Assembly (NCBI RefSeq): GCF_030519375.1
Contig: NZ_JAUMKB010000012.1
Location: 86,765-150,764 of the forward strand
Origin: Mucilaginibacter tolerans
Lineage (GTDB): Bacteria; Bacteroidota; Bacteroidia; Sphingobacteriales; Sphingobacteriaceae
Direction: 5' to 3'
Length of the DNA: 64,000 bases
Shown here one piece after another: positions 1 to 8,291 of the stretch. The translations under genes were made by a program, and so were the position numbers. The notes below the pieces were generated by a model. It was not told the origin of the DNA and did not search any database. It worked only from the letters and a program-made list of their open reading frames with translations. Each line of letters starts with the position of its first letter. The stretch's first letter is position 1.

Positions 1-657
1 TTTCAGATCGTTCTTCCAGCCATCGAATTTTAGTTGCAGACCTATAGAAAATAAAGCCAGAGGAGCGACTGTCAGCGCCAGCTTGTCAAACATGGGGTTT
101 AATGGAGAAATATCAATTAAATGAGGAATGGTCAATGCTCCGACGCATCCCAAAAATGGCGGGAAACGAAGTACCTTTTTGAGGATAGCCGTTAGCGACA
201 ACTCCCGTTTTTGCGAAGCATTGATCGCCACCAATACTCCTGCAGTGGAGAGCACCATGAAAGTTACCTGGTCGCAGATCACGCCAATGCCTAATTCTTT
301 ATCGCTGAAATAGGCCATGATCAGAGGGAAACCCACAAATGATGTATTGGATAAGCCGGATGACAGTTTAAGTGCCCCCTCGGTTGGTTTGCCCAATTTA
401 CTCCTGGATGAGTATAACCTAATGAACACCCATCCACCAAGCCATACAATAACCGGCATCAAAGCCGGGAGCAGTAGCTGACTACTCCAATGTATGTGCG
501 GAAGATACTTGAAAGACACTGCAGGCAAAGCGAGGTAGATGATCCACGCGCTGATGCCTTTATGTGCCTCGGCAGGCAATAGTCTGGATAGCCGGAAAAG
601 TACTCCCGCCATCATACAAACCCCTATGAGTATAAAGTTGATCAAGGTTTGAATCAA
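1..657 (-). CDS. AEC-family (auxin efflux carrier-like) transporter, 3' end beyond left edge
   Basis: Reading the minus strand from a TTG at 657 gives 219 open codons to the window edge. The product is very hydrophobic, with paired helices, a conserved loop containing SGLSNTSFVGFPL and later LGCVGALTIPHL and FSIGLQLKFDGW, all typical of the AEC membrane-transport family. The family normally has about 300-320 residues, so roughly the last third lies outside the window. The TTG start begins one base after the stop of the CPBP gene, implying translational coupling; an internal ATG about 14 codons later is an alternative. The family exports organic acids or similar anions in bacteria; the substrate here cannot be read from sequence. 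Confidence 0.85.
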   Translation of the reverse strand, partial: MIQTLINFILIGVCMMAGVLFRLSRLLPAEAHKGISAWIIYLALPAVSFKYLPHIHWSSQLLLPALMPVIVWLGGWVFIRLYSSRSKLGKPTEGALKLSSGLSNTSFVGFPLIMAYFSDKELGIGVICDQVTFMVLSTAGVLVAINASQKRELSLTAILKKVLRFPPFLGCVGALTIPHLIDISPLNPMFDKLALTVAPLALFSIGLQLKFDGWKNDLK

Positions 658-658
658 A

Positions 659-1303
659 TTACATCTTTCCCATCCAAATCATCCCCAACATAAAAACATC
701 ATATGCCAGGTGGAAGAATATAAGATACCATAAATTGCCTTTGAATATCTTGTACAGCCACGTAATGACTAATGCAAAAATAAAAATGCCAATCATCGCG
801 CCTGGCCCCTCCTGCCAATGATACAAGGCAAATAGTATGCTTGTAATTATTCCACTGATCAGCAATGATTTGCCGAACACTGCTCTTATCCTGTTAAAGA
901 TAAACCCACGAAATACAATCTCTTCATAAGGGATCACCAAAACGCCAGCCAGCAAAATCAACATCAGGTAATTTAGCAGATGATGCCGGATAAAATTAAA
1001 GTCGGACAGATTAGCGCTTTTAAAACCTAAATGTGTAATCAATGGCCCCAATATCCAGAAATGGAAGGCTGCATAAATCAGCCCGAGAGCACCACCGGTA
1101 TAAAAAGCTTTGAACTTCAGATCGGAGAAACGAAAACCTATCGAATTAAAACTTTCGCCACTAAAGTTAAGGTAGATCCATATCAGCCCCAGCACCACAA
1201 ACGGATAGGCGTACATAGGCAGATGCGCATAATGCGGGAACAGCATCACAAATGCAATCATGACGCAATCCACCCATACCTTGTTTTTTCGGTGGATAGG
1301 CAT
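659..1303 (-). CDS. CPBP-family intramembrane glutamic/metalloprotease
   Basis: A 214-residue multi-helix membrane protein with the CPBP (Abi/Rce1-like) signature: EEIVFRG at residues 127-133 (motif 1, two Glu and Arg), His162 in FALYHW (motif 2), and His198 in FFHLAYD (motif 3). These residues form the active site in the membrane. CPBP proteases cleave prenylated proteins in eukaryotes and are linked to bacteriocin self-immunity or signal cleavage in bacteria; the substrate here is unknown. It starts 3 bases after the cupin stop and is followed immediately by the AEC transporter, so the three genes form a tight minus-strand operon. Confidence 0.9.
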   Translation of the reverse strand: MPIHRKNKVWVDCVMIAFVMLFPHYAHLPMYAYPFVVLGLIWIYLNFSGESFNSIGFRFSDLKFKAFYTGGALGLIYAAFHFWILGPLITHLGFKSANLSDFNFIRHHLLNYLMLILLAGVLVIPYEEIVFRGFIFNRIRAVFGKSLLISGIITSILFALYHWQEGPGAMIGIFIFALVITWLYKIFKGNLWYLIFFHLAYDVFMLGMIWMGKM

Positions 1304-1306
1304 ATC

Positions 1307-1642
1307 TTACAAAGCCTTGTAATCTTCTCTTACCGGGCTGAATATATCCACCAATTTGCAATCGGTAACAGCAGTACCGCCGTGTTCCACATTGGAAGGG
1401 ATAATAGCAAAAATTCCCGGCGCTAATATTCGTGTATCGCCATTCACTGTCAATTCAAATTTGCCTTCCAGCGCAAACGAACATTGCTGATGCACATGTT
1501 TGTGCAGTGGTATTGAGCTACCGGCCTTTACCTCCAGAAAATTGATAGTATTGGTATCGGTATGGATAAGTTTTGAGAAAAATCCCGGTGCCACCTCCTT
1601 GGTAGCGATATCGGAAAAGTATTTGAAGACAGATGTATCCAT
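1307..1642 (-). CDS. Small single-domain cupin protein
   Basis: About 111 residues from ATG 1642 (an upstream in-frame ATG at 1681 adds 13 unlikely residues; MDTSVFKYF fits the usual N-terminus). The core has the two cupin motifs: PLHKHVHQQCSFALEGKFE with metal-binding His residues, and later IIPSNVEHGGTA. Single-domain cupins of this type bind a metal ion and act as small isomerases, dioxygenases or sensors; no specific reaction can be assigned. First gene of the cupin-CPBP-AEC operon. Confidence 0.85.
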   Translation of the reverse strand: MDTSVFKYFSDIATKEVAPGFFSKLIHTDTNTINFLEVKAGSSIPLHKHVHQQCSFALEGKFELTVNGDTRILAPGIFAIIPSNVEHGGTAVTDCKLVDIFSPVREDYKAL

Positions 1643-1724
1643 TGCGGTTGATTGAAAAGCTAAAGATACAATCAACTGCAATGAATAAACAATGAATAAA
1701 CAGGTAATAAATAAAATAAAAGGA

Positions 1725-1798
1725 TGTCACACTGAGGCCCTCGAAGTGCGGTGTGCAAAGCCTTACCCGCCAATGCTTCGACTGAGCTCGGCATGACA
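1725..1798. repeat. REP-like imperfect palindrome, copy 1
   Basis: Intergenic element running from TGTCACACTGAGG to AGCTCGGCATGACA with internal CTCGAAG and CTTCGA arms, so it can fold into a long imperfect hairpin. Related copies lie at 6814-6892 and 27312-27383. All three sit between genes. It lies just downstream of the fabF stop and upstream of the cupin operon. Confidence 0.75.
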
Positions 1799-1811
1799 GC
1801 GCTCTTTTGTC

Positions 1812-3056
1812 TTACACCCCTCTAAACACTACCGTCGCATTATGCCCGCCAAAGCCAAAGGTATTGCTCATGGCCACCTTTACTTTGTGGTTTATGGATT
1901 CCTTTAACACGATTTTCAGATCTGAAGGAATTTCGGGATCAAGTGTTTCGGTGTTGATGGTCGGCGGAATGATGCTGTTTTGAATTGACAATATTGAAAT
2001 AATAGCCTCAACCGCACCGGCAGCGCCAAGTAAGTGGCCCGTCATTGATTTGGTAGCGCTGATCTTCATATTCAATTCTGCGCTGCTACCTAAAGCTGAA
2101 ATTGCTTTGGTCTCTGAAAGATCACCAACATGGGTTGAAGTTGCATGCATATTCATATAGTCAACGTCGGCTACATTTATACCTGATTCCTTCAAGGCCT
2201 TCTGCATGGCACGCGTTGCGCCAATGCCCTCAGGATGTGTGGCGGTCATGTGGTAAGCATCTGCCGTCATGGCCGCGCCTGTTATTTCAGCGTAGATTTT
2301 TGCGCCACGTTTCACGGCGTGTTCGTATTCTTCCAATATCAAAGCACCCGCTCCTTCCGCCATCACAAAACCGTCACGATTCACATCAAAAGGGCGTGAG
2401 GCACCCTGCGGGTCGTCATTCCGTGCCGACATAGCCTTCATCGAGCTGAATCCGCCAAATGATGCCGGAGTGATCGGCGCTTCCGAACCGCCACTTACTA
2501 TAATTTTTGCGTGCCCTAAACGGATATGATTAAATGCCTCCATGATGGCCGTGTTGGAAGTGGCGCAAGCCGATATAGGTGTGTAGTTAACGCCCATAAA
2601 CCCATTACGGATCGAGATCATGCCGGATGCCATATTGGTCAGGAACTTTGGCACAAAGAATGGGCTAAACCTCGGATGTCCATCGCCCAAAGCATATTCG
2701 GTTACCTGCTGCTCGAACGTCTCCATACCACCCTGACCGGTGCCCCATATCACGCCAACATCGAATGGGTCCATTGTGCTCAGGTCGAAACCCGAATCTT
2801 TTATAGCTTCATCAGTAGCGATCAACGCATACTGGGTAAAGGGATCTGTTCGTTTTATTTCGGCACGATCGAGGTGAATGGCAACATTAAAATCTTTCAG
2901 CTCGCAGGCAAATTGTGTCCTGAACAATGACGGATCAAATTTGGTGATCCTGGCAGCACCGCTTTTACCATCCACAATATTTTGCCAGAACGCCTTTACG
3001 TTAAGACCAAGCGGCGTTAACGCCCCTAACCCTGTTATCACTACCCTATTCAACAT
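1812..3056 (-). CDS. fabF: Beta-ketoacyl-ACP synthase II (FabF-type condensing enzyme)
   Basis: 414 residues from ATG 3056; the frame is open for 30 codons upstream, but MLNRVVITGLGALTPLG is the standard FabF N-terminus and the promoter lies directly before it. The thiolase-fold catalytic triad is present: Cys in ISACATSN near residue 165, His in NMHATSTHVGD, His in TKSMTGHLLGAAGA, plus the C-terminal glycine-rich SNTFGFGGHN. It condenses malonyl-ACP with acyl-ACP in fatty-acid elongation. The usual HGT triad reads HAT here. It stands alone without acpP or other fab genes, which suggests an extra copy or dedicated synthase rather than the housekeeping gene. Confidence 0.93.
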   Translation of the reverse strand: MLNRVVITGLGALTPLGLNVKAFWQNIVDGKSGAARITKFDPSLFRTQFACELKDFNVAIHLDRAEIKRTDPFTQYALIATDEAIKDSGFDLSTMDPFDVGVIWGTGQGGMETFEQQVTEYALGDGHPRFSPFFVPKFLTNMASGMISIRNGFMGVNYTPISACATSNTAIMEAFNHIRLGHAKIIVSGGSEAPITPASFGGFSSMKAMSARNDDPQGASRPFDVNRDGFVMAEGAGALILEEYEHAVKRGAKIYAEITGAAMTADAYHMTATHPEGIGATRAMQKALKESGINVADVDYMNMHATSTHVGDLSETKAISALGSSAELNMKISATKSMTGHLLGAAGAVEAIISILSIQNSIIPPTINTETLDPEIPSDLKIVLKESINHKVKVAMSNTFGFGGHNATVVFRGV

Positions 3057-3073
3057 AGCTTTTAAAATTCGTG

Positions 3074-3106
3074 CAAATATATGATACCGATCGGTATTTT
3101 GTGCAA
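3074..3106 (-). promoter_or_regulatory. fabF promoter with embedded palindromic operator
   Basis: On the minus strand TTG (3106-3104) is followed 22 bases later by TATATTTG (3081-3074), matching the Bacteroidota -33/-7 layout. Between them, at 3084-3097, is the perfect 14-base palindrome ATACCGATCGGTAT. A palindrome between the two promoter elements is a classical repressor position; its form resembles TetR-family operators. The predicted transcript would start about 10 bases before ATG 3056. Promoter assignment is by eye. Confidence 0.6.
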
Positions 3107-3417
3107 TCGATATGTCAATACTATTATAAGCCGGCAAAGGTAACAAAATAAAAAAACCATTATTCTTAATTATCTCACCCTTAATTGAGCTTGGTCGTAT
3201 TCAAATTCTCCACCAAATTGCAATTTGGAGGCAATAAAAAGTAAAATCGGCTTTCAGGATCAAACAGAGTTGGATTGACGGAAAATATTTTAGTATCTTT
3301 ATAACAACAAGATATATACGCCGTTAGCTTTATATATCCGCATACCAATTATAGCTATCTTCCCCTAACTGATTTTTCTTCCTGGCACATTAGTATTAAC
3401 CATTTAAACGAACGGTT

Positions 3418-4488
3418 ATGAAACTAAAACATAAGATACGCGTTGGCTTCGGCTTGATTTTTATCACTAACCTTTTAGCAGGATCGTTGTCGATATTTTA
3501 TATTAACGAACTGTCTGAAGGTGCTAAGGTTGTTCTCAAGAATAACTATGAAACGTTAACTTTTGCCCGTGAAATGAGAACGGTGCTTGATGACAACACT
3601 ATCCCGCTCAGTGATGCCGCCAAGACTGCCTTCGATAAACCGCTTGTAAAACAGGAACATAACATAACTGAAAAAGGCGAAGATGCTGTTACCGCTTCTT
3701 TACGGAAAGATTTCAACCAATTACAAAGCGCTGGTGCAAACTCATCACAACAGCAAGCCGCCCTACATGCGATCCGTGTTGACTTGCGCACTATAGAACA
3801 ATTGAATATGCAGGCCATAGTTCAAAAACATACCAAAGCGCAAGACTCTGTAAATAAGGCCACTATTATCCTGGGACTAATTGGTTGTTTAACCTTCCTG
3901 GCATTGTTTAGCTTTAGTGTGAATATCAGCGGCTTTATCTCTGATCCTTTGATTGCTCTTTCTGATGGTTTGGATGAGGTTGGCCGGAAAAATTTCGACT
4001 ACCGGCTTCACTTTACCAAGAGTGACGAGTTTGCTGCTGTGTCAGATGCCTTTAATGAGATGGGCGCGAACCTCAAAAAGCATGATCACGAGAGCATCAG
4101 CGAGGTATTTGCGCAAAAACAACGTGTAGAAGCGATCATTGAACAAATGCGCGATGCTGTGATTATTTTGAATGAAAAACGCGAAATACTACACATCAAT
4201 ACGGAGGCCCAAAATCTGCTTGACCTGCACGAGCACAGAATGTGCGGTAAACCTGCCCAGCAGTTCGCTGCAAATAATAAACTGTTCCAAACCATTCTGG
4301 ATACAGAGGATGATCTCAGTTCATTAAAAATAAAACTCGATGGCAAGGAGTCTATATTTCAGTTGGAAAATGTCAGGCTTTATATTCCGAATATTGCCAG
4401 TATCAGGCCCGATGAAGTAAATATTGCCCGTGTACCTGTCGGGAGAATATACGTTTTACGTAATCTGACAGAGATCCATGCTATTTAG
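3418..4488 (+). CDS. Membrane HAMP-PAS sensor lacking a kinase core
   Basis: 356 residues: TM1 at about 9-28, a periplasmic helical region (SEGAKVVLKNNYETLTFAREM), TM2 at about 150-172, HAMP about 173-225, and a PAS domain with EQMRDAVIILNEKREILHINTEAQNLL. It ends at VLRNLTEIHAI, the place where KinB-type kinases of this group usually continue into HisKA and HATPase_c. The following DNA has no open kinase frame. A weak promoter (TTG 3270-3272, TATCTTTA 3294-3301) lies about 120 bases upstream. Either it is a truncated kinase or a sensor acting on another partner; no partner adjoins it. Confidence 0.8.
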   Translation: MKLKHKIRVGFGLIFITNLLAGSLSIFYINELSEGAKVVLKNNYETLTFAREMRTVLDDNTIPLSDAAKTAFDKPLVKQEHNITEKGEDAVTASLRKDFNQLQSAGANSSQQQAALHAIRVDLRTIEQLNMQAIVQKHTKAQDSVNKATIILGLIGCLTFLALFSFSVNISGFISDPLIALSDGLDEVGRKNFDYRLHFTKSDEFAAVSDAFNEMGANLKKHDHESISEVFAQKQRVEAIIEQMRDAVIILNEKREILHINTEAQNLLDLHEHRMCGKPAQQFAANNKLFQTILDTEDDLSSLKIKLDGKESIFQLENVRLYIPNIASIRPDEVNIARVPVGRIYVLRNLTEIHAI

Positions 4489-4584
4489 TGATTCGTTAAT
4501 CAGTTAACCGATGATCTGGAATTTCCTGATTAACTAGTTAACCAATCACCTGTTAATCTAACTGTCGTTTTCCCCCACCACAAA

Positions 4585-4598
4585 TGTCGTTTACGACA
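4585..4598. promoter_or_regulatory. Short inverted repeat upstream of DUF1905 gene
   Basis: TGTCG-TTTA-CGACA, a 5-base inverted repeat with a 4-base spacer, lies 25 bases upstream of the -7 element at 4623. It could be an operator half-site pair. Only its position and symmetry support this. Confidence 0.3.
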
Positions 4599-4622
4599 CT
4601 CACGCTGGTTTTCCCCTGCCTG

Positions 4623-4630
4623 TAACTTTG
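4623..4630 (+). promoter_or_regulatory. Bacteroidota -7 element TAACTTTG
   Basis: Exact TAnnTTTG match 20 bases before ATG 4651. A start of transcription near 4637 would fall beside the upstream ATG 4639, which argues for 4651 as the translation start of the DUF1905 gene. Confidence 0.6.
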
Positions 4631-4650
4631 TTGTATAAATGATAAATATC

Positions 4651-4926
4651 ATGAAAACATTAAATAAAGAATTTACAGCAACACTTCTGAAAAGCCCGAA
4701 TAAAGGAGGGTGGACCTTTGTAATCTGGCCCGAATCGGTTGAATATTTTAAAACAAGGGGGCTGGTTAAAGTAAAGGCCATGGTTGATGGACATCCATTT
4801 AATAGTTCATTTATGGCCCTGGGCGATGGCACACACAAACTGCCTATAAAGGCTGAGCTAAGAGGACTCATTAAAAAGGAAGCAGGAGAAACAGTGACCG
4901 TGAATTTATTGGAGCGGACAAATTAA
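4651..4926 (+). CDS. DUF1905 domain protein
   Basis: About 91 residues from ATG 4651 (ATG 4639 would add four residues). The sequence matches the small beta-rich DUF1905 fold: FTATLLKSPNKGGWTFVIWP, TRGLVKVKAMVDGHPFNSS, LPIKAELRG. The family is widespread and of unknown function; in many species the same domain is fused to or beside YdeI/OmdA-like domains. Here it stands alone and ends before the AraC regulator. Confidence 0.85.
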   Translation: MKTLNKEFTATLLKSPNKGGWTFVIWPESVEYFKTRGLVKVKAMVDGHPFNSSFMALGDGTHKLPIKAELRGLIKKEAGETVTVNLLERTN

Positions 4927-4993
4927 TGCCAGAATCCCAATAAAGTTGATGGTAAAATTACAGAAGCTTGATGTTAATAGCCCGGTTTTGCAA

Positions 4994-5017
4994 TATATTT
5001 GATTTTTGCAAATCAAA
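4994..5017 (+). promoter_or_regulatory. AraC-gene promoter overlapped by inverted repeat
   Basis: TATATTTG (4994-5001) fits the Bacteroidota -7 element. It overlaps a perfect 8-base inverted repeat, TTTGATTT-ttgc-AAATCAAA (4998-5017), ending four bases before ATG 5022. The 16 bases from 4997 to 5012 recur exactly at 5936-5951 before the SDR gene. The position suggests autorepression by the AraC protein (inference). Confidence 0.55.
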
Positions 5018-5021
5018 GGCT

Positions 5022-5927
5022 ATGACGATAACGACAATCGAAGATTTCTACCGGCAAACTTCTTCCGTTATTCCTGAGGGCATTAACAAGGAGATCGGGC
5101 ACTTCAATGTATCCCGGATTGACGATATGATAGCCCATACTAAAAAGAAGGGCGTTATGCCATACAACCGCCGTACCTATTACAAAATCAGCATGATACG
5201 CGGTCGCAACAGGGCGGAGTACGCCGATAAGGTGGTCGATATTGAAAAGAATGCCCTGCTGTTTGCCACACCTAAAATTCCATACAATTATGTCCCTCTG
5301 GACGATAACCAGTCTGGCTTGTTCTGCATTTTTACACCCGAGTTCCTGGTTCAAACCAAAAGCGGAATAGTGCTTGATGATCTGCCCATTTACCAGCCCG
5401 GCGGCTATCCTATTTTTAAGGTTTCGGATGCGCAGGCGGAGGAAATATCTGCTATCCTGGTCAAAATGCATAATGAGTTATCTTCCGATTATGCCTATAA
5501 ATATGATTTGATACGTAATTATGTGCTGGAGCTGATCCACTACGGACAGAAACTGCAACCCGCTACTTCGCTATATCCTGCGCATAATGCCTCGGCGCGC
5601 GTTTCGTCCTTATTTGTGGAATTACTTGAACGGCAGTTCCCGATCGAATCACCTAATCAGCGATTGAGCCTTCGCACAGCAAAAGATTATGCCGATCGTC
5701 TTGCCGTACACGTTAACCATCTGAATAAAGTATTAAAAGAGAATACCGGAAAAACCACTACCGATTTCATCAGTAGCCGCGTTATCCAGGAAGCTAAGAT
5801 TTTACTCAAACAAACCAACTGGAATATCTCGGAGATCGCCTACAGTTTGGGTTTCGAACAGGTGGCACATTTCTCCAACTTTTTCAGAAAACAAACCTCA
5901 CTGGCTCCCCTAACCTTTCGTGCTTAA
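5022..5927 (+). CDS. AraC-family transcriptional regulator
   Basis: 301 residues from ATG 5022; the frame is open 18 codons upstream, but that stretch is the promoter. N-terminal about 180 residues form a cupin-like sensing domain (YKISMIRGRNRAEYADKVVD, FCIFTPEF); the C-terminal about 100 residues carry the two helix-turn-helix units of AraC proteins: LSLRTAKDYADRLAVHVNHLNKVLKENTGKTTTDF and WNISEIAYSLGFEQVAHFSNFFRKQT. It precedes an SDR gene in the same direction, and both promoters share a sequence motif, so the SDR is its probable target. Ligand unknown. Confidence 0.92.
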   Translation: MTITTIEDFYRQTSSVIPEGINKEIGHFNVSRIDDMIAHTKKKGVMPYNRRTYYKISMIRGRNRAEYADKVVDIEKNALLFATPKIPYNYVPLDDNQSGLFCIFTPEFLVQTKSGIVLDDLPIYQPGGYPIFKVSDAQAEEISAILVKMHNELSSDYAYKYDLIRNYVLELIHYGQKLQPATSLYPAHNASARVSSLFVELLERQFPIESPNQRLSLRTAKDYADRLAVHVNHLNKVLKENTGKTTTDFISSRVIQEAKILLKQTNWNISEIAYSLGFEQVAHFSNFFRKQTSLAPLTFRA

Positions 5928-5943
5928 CAATTGATATTTGATT

Positions 5944-6001
5944 TTTGCAAACATTAGATTGAAGTTTGCAAACACCCACTAACCATTCCGGGCTAATTTT
6001 G
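5944..6001 (+). promoter_or_regulatory. SDR promoter with two direct TTTGCAAAC sites
   Basis: TTTGCAAAC occurs at 5944-5952 and again at 5965-5973, exactly 21 bases apart (two helical turns, same DNA face). The -7 element TAATTTTG lies at 5994-6001, so the nearer site is about 20 bases upstream of it, where a class II activator such as AraC binds. The larger 16-base block 5936-5951 repeats 4997-5012 of the regulator promoter. Confidence 0.6.
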
Positions 6002-6028
6002 TTCTATCGAAATAATCAGAAAAATTAG

Positions 6029-6793
6029 ATGGCAACAAATAACAAAATAGCCCTGGTAACCGGCGGCAGCCGCGGACTGGGCAAAAACATGGCGCTTAAA
6101 TTAGCCGAAAAAGGCATCAACGTAATCCTTACATATAACAGCAAAAAAGAGGAAGCGGATGCAGTAGTGTCCGAAATTGAAAAGGCAGGGTTAAAAGCTG
6201 CAGCATTGCAACTAAATGCAGGTGATGTAAAAAGCTTCGATAAATTCTTTAGTCAGTTGAAAACTGTGCTGAAAGACATTTTTAATACAGATCATTTCGA
6301 CTTCCTGATTAACAACGCAGGCTTTGGTTCATACAACCCATTTCCAGAAACTACCGAAGATCAGTTCGACCAGCTGCTGAATGTACACTTTAAAGGCGTA
6401 TTCTTCCTGACTCAAAAAGCACTGCCTATTATTAATGACGGCGGCCGTATTATTAATATCTCATCGGGCCTGGCACGTTTCGCCTATCCAAACTATTCAG
6501 CTTATGCTTCAATGAAAGGTGCCGTCGAAGTTTTGAGCCGTTATATGGCTAAGGAGTTAGGTACACGCGGCATAGCGGTGAATGTAGTGGCTCCCGGCGC
6601 TATTGCCACCGATTTTGGCGGTGGCCACGTCAGAGATAATGAAAATGTGAACAAGATGGTCGCTGACGCAACTGCATTGGGCCGAGCAGGAGTGCCCGAT
6701 GATATCGGTGGGGTAGTCGCATTTTTATGTACCGAAGAGGGCCGCTGGATCAATGCCCAGCGCATTGAAGTGTCTGGTGGGCAGAATATATAA
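6029..6793 (+). CDS. Short-chain dehydrogenase/reductase (SDR)
   Basis: 254 residues of classical SDR architecture: cofactor motif TGGSRGLG (11-18), NNAG (95-98), catalytic Ser146, Tyr159 and Lys163 in SAYASMK, and C-terminal PGAIATDF and ISGG-like VSGGQNI. It should oxidise or reduce a carbonyl/alcohol with NAD(P)H; substrate unknown. Its promoter has paired sites shared with the upstream AraC gene, which suggests substrate-inducible control. Downstream redox genes (cupin, medium-chain reductase) may belong to the same detoxification group. Confidence 0.92.
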   Translation: MATNNKIALVTGGSRGLGKNMALKLAEKGINVILTYNSKKEEADAVVSEIEKAGLKAAALQLNAGDVKSFDKFFSQLKTVLKDIFNTDHFDFLINNAGFGSYNPFPETTEDQFDQLLNVHFKGVFFLTQKALPIINDGGRIINISSGLARFAYPNYSAYASMKGAVEVLSRYMAKELGTRGIAVNVVAPGAIATDFGGGHVRDNENVNKMVADATALGRAGVPDDIGGVVAFLCTEEGRWINAQRIEVSGGQNI

Positions 6794-6813
6794 TTATTAC
6801 TGTTATTAGACGG

Positions 6814-6892
6814 GTGTCACCCTGAGCCTGTCGAAGAGCGGTGCGGTAAGGCCCCTTACCCACCATGCTTCGCCAGGCCAAGCATGGCACCC
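6814..6892. repeat. REP-like imperfect palindrome, copy 2
   Basis: Begins GTGTCACCCTGAGCCTGTCGAAG and ends CCAAGCATGGCACCC; contains GGTAAGGCCCCTTACC, itself an inverted repeat. Same element as 1725-1798 and 27312-27383. It follows the SDR stop and may serve as its transcription end. Confidence 0.75.
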
Positions 6893-6947
6893 TATTTATT
6901 TGTAACATTTCCTCCTCCTGTTCATCTATAAATTAAGGAGAGGAACA

Positions 6948-7637
6948 ATGAGCAACGGCAGCAACAAATCGGAGCGCTGGCTATGGGGAATCACGAGTTT
7001 CCTGGTGCTGATAGGCATTGCTATTGTTGTACGCCGCTTTATATTTCTCAGCCACATGAACAGGTCGGGAAGCAATATCCCGACCAAATCAGCTGTACCG
7101 GATGAGGGGTTCGCGGCACACCCGCAGTTAACACTTATCCATATCACTGCGGGTTTGGTGTTTGTGCTTTTGGCCCCATTGCAATTCATCCAACAGATAA
7201 GAAACAACTATCGCAAAACGCATCGTAGTATCGGCTATGTCGCTCTCGTTTCCGGTTTGATAATCGGCGTCACTGCCTTGATCATGGGCGCTGTAATGGC
7301 CATCGGCGGCATGACCGAAACACTGGCAGTAACCACGTTCGGCGTATTATTTCTTTTTTCGCTGTTGCGTGCTTACCTGTATATCCTAAAAAAGGACTTT
7401 GACCAGCACCGCGAATGGATGATTCGCGTATTCGCTATTGCCCTGGCAGTATCCACAACCCGACCTGTTATGGGCGTATTTTTTGCAACAAACAGGCTGA
7501 CTGGCTTAACTGTTCAGCAATTCTTTGGGATAGCTTTCTGGTTCGCTTTTATCATTCATATCAGCTTTGCCGAATATTGGATAAGAAAAACCAGGAAAAA
7601 ACACCATGCGGATATCCCGACAATGCCGATGGTTTAA
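6948..7637 (+). CDS. DUF2306 multi-pass membrane protein
   Basis: 229 residues, with about six hydrophobic helices and the DUF2306 pattern: HPQLTLIHITAGLVFVLLAPLQF, KTHRSIGYV, LYILKKDFDQHREWMIRVFAIALA. Conserved His residues within or near helices (HITAG, HR, QHREW) hint at metal or haem binding, but the family has no established function. An unusually clear Shine-Dalgarno, AAGGAGAGG, stands about 6 bases before ATG 6948, rare in this phylum. A second member is at 29833-30477. Confidence 0.88.
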   Translation: MSNGSNKSERWLWGITSFLVLIGIAIVVRRFIFLSHMNRSGSNIPTKSAVPDEGFAAHPQLTLIHITAGLVFVLLAPLQFIQQIRNNYRKTHRSIGYVALVSGLIIGVTALIMGAVMAIGGMTETLAVTTFGVLFLFSLLRAYLYILKKDFDQHREWMIRVFAIALAVSTTRPVMGVFFATNRLTGLTVQQFFGIAFWFAFIIHISFAEYWIRKTRKKHHADIPTMPMV

Positions 7638-7742
7638 TTTACTGAATAAACTCCGCCAAATGAAGCGGAAAATAGTTCACTCGGACCTAGAACCTCTATA
7701 TTTATCTTGAGAACAAAACCAACCAAACCATGTTTACCAACT

Positions 7743-8243
7743 ATGGAAAATCAAAAACCGCCCCCTATGACAGTAGGCCCGCCAGAAGGACAAAACATAT
7801 CCATGGTAGGTGATACTTACCGTATCCTGGCTACAGGGGAACAAACGGGCAACGCCTTTGCTACCATCGATATGCTGATACCACCGGGCGGCGGCCCCGG
7901 TCCGCATGCCCATCCTGATTTTGAGGAAACTTTTTATGTTGTAGATGGGGAGATAGAGGTCAAATCCGAGACGGGCACTTACATCGCTAAAAAAGGGTCG
8001 TATGTAGTTGTGCCGAAGGGGGGAGTGGTGCATTGTTTTAAAAACAAAACGGATCAGGTTGCTCATTTACTCTGCACGGTTGTTCCATCGGGGCTGGAAG
8101 AAATGTTCCTGGAAATAGGTCACCCTGTTGCTGCAGGTGAATTCCTTCCACCACCGCCAATGGATCCTGAAGCAATAAAAAAACTAATCCCTATCCTTGA
8201 GAAATACGGCCAGCAGGTTTTCACTCCGGATTATCTGGATTAA
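7743..8243 (+). CDS. Cupin-domain protein (quercetinase-like fold)
   Basis: 166 residues from ATG 7743; the frame opens 12 codons earlier without promoter support. Cupin motif 1 is PHAHPDFEETFYVVDGEIEV, with His-x-His and Glu ligands, and motif 2 is VVPKGGVVHCFKN. The C-terminal tail is proline-rich (FLPPPPMDPEA). Such proteins bind Fe, Mn or Ni and include dioxygenases; no reaction can be fixed. It is 48 bases before the medium-chain reductase, so the two may be co-transcribed. Confidence 0.87.
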   Translation: MENQKPPPMTVGPPEGQNISMVGDTYRILATGEQTGNAFATIDMLIPPGGGPGPHAHPDFEETFYVVDGEIEVKSETGTYIAKKGSYVVVPKGGVVHCFKNKTDQVAHLLCTVVPSGLEEMFLEIGHPVAAGEFLPPPPMDPEAIKKLIPILEKYGQQVFTPDYLD

Positions 8244-8291
8244 AGAAATAATCATCACAAACCTTTATTTCAACATCTTAACTATATAAAC

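Noticed and set aside
1031..1426. Plus-strand open frame of 131 codons opposite the CPBP and cupin genes
   Set aside because: It is antisense to two genes with clear catalytic motifs and has no domain of its own.
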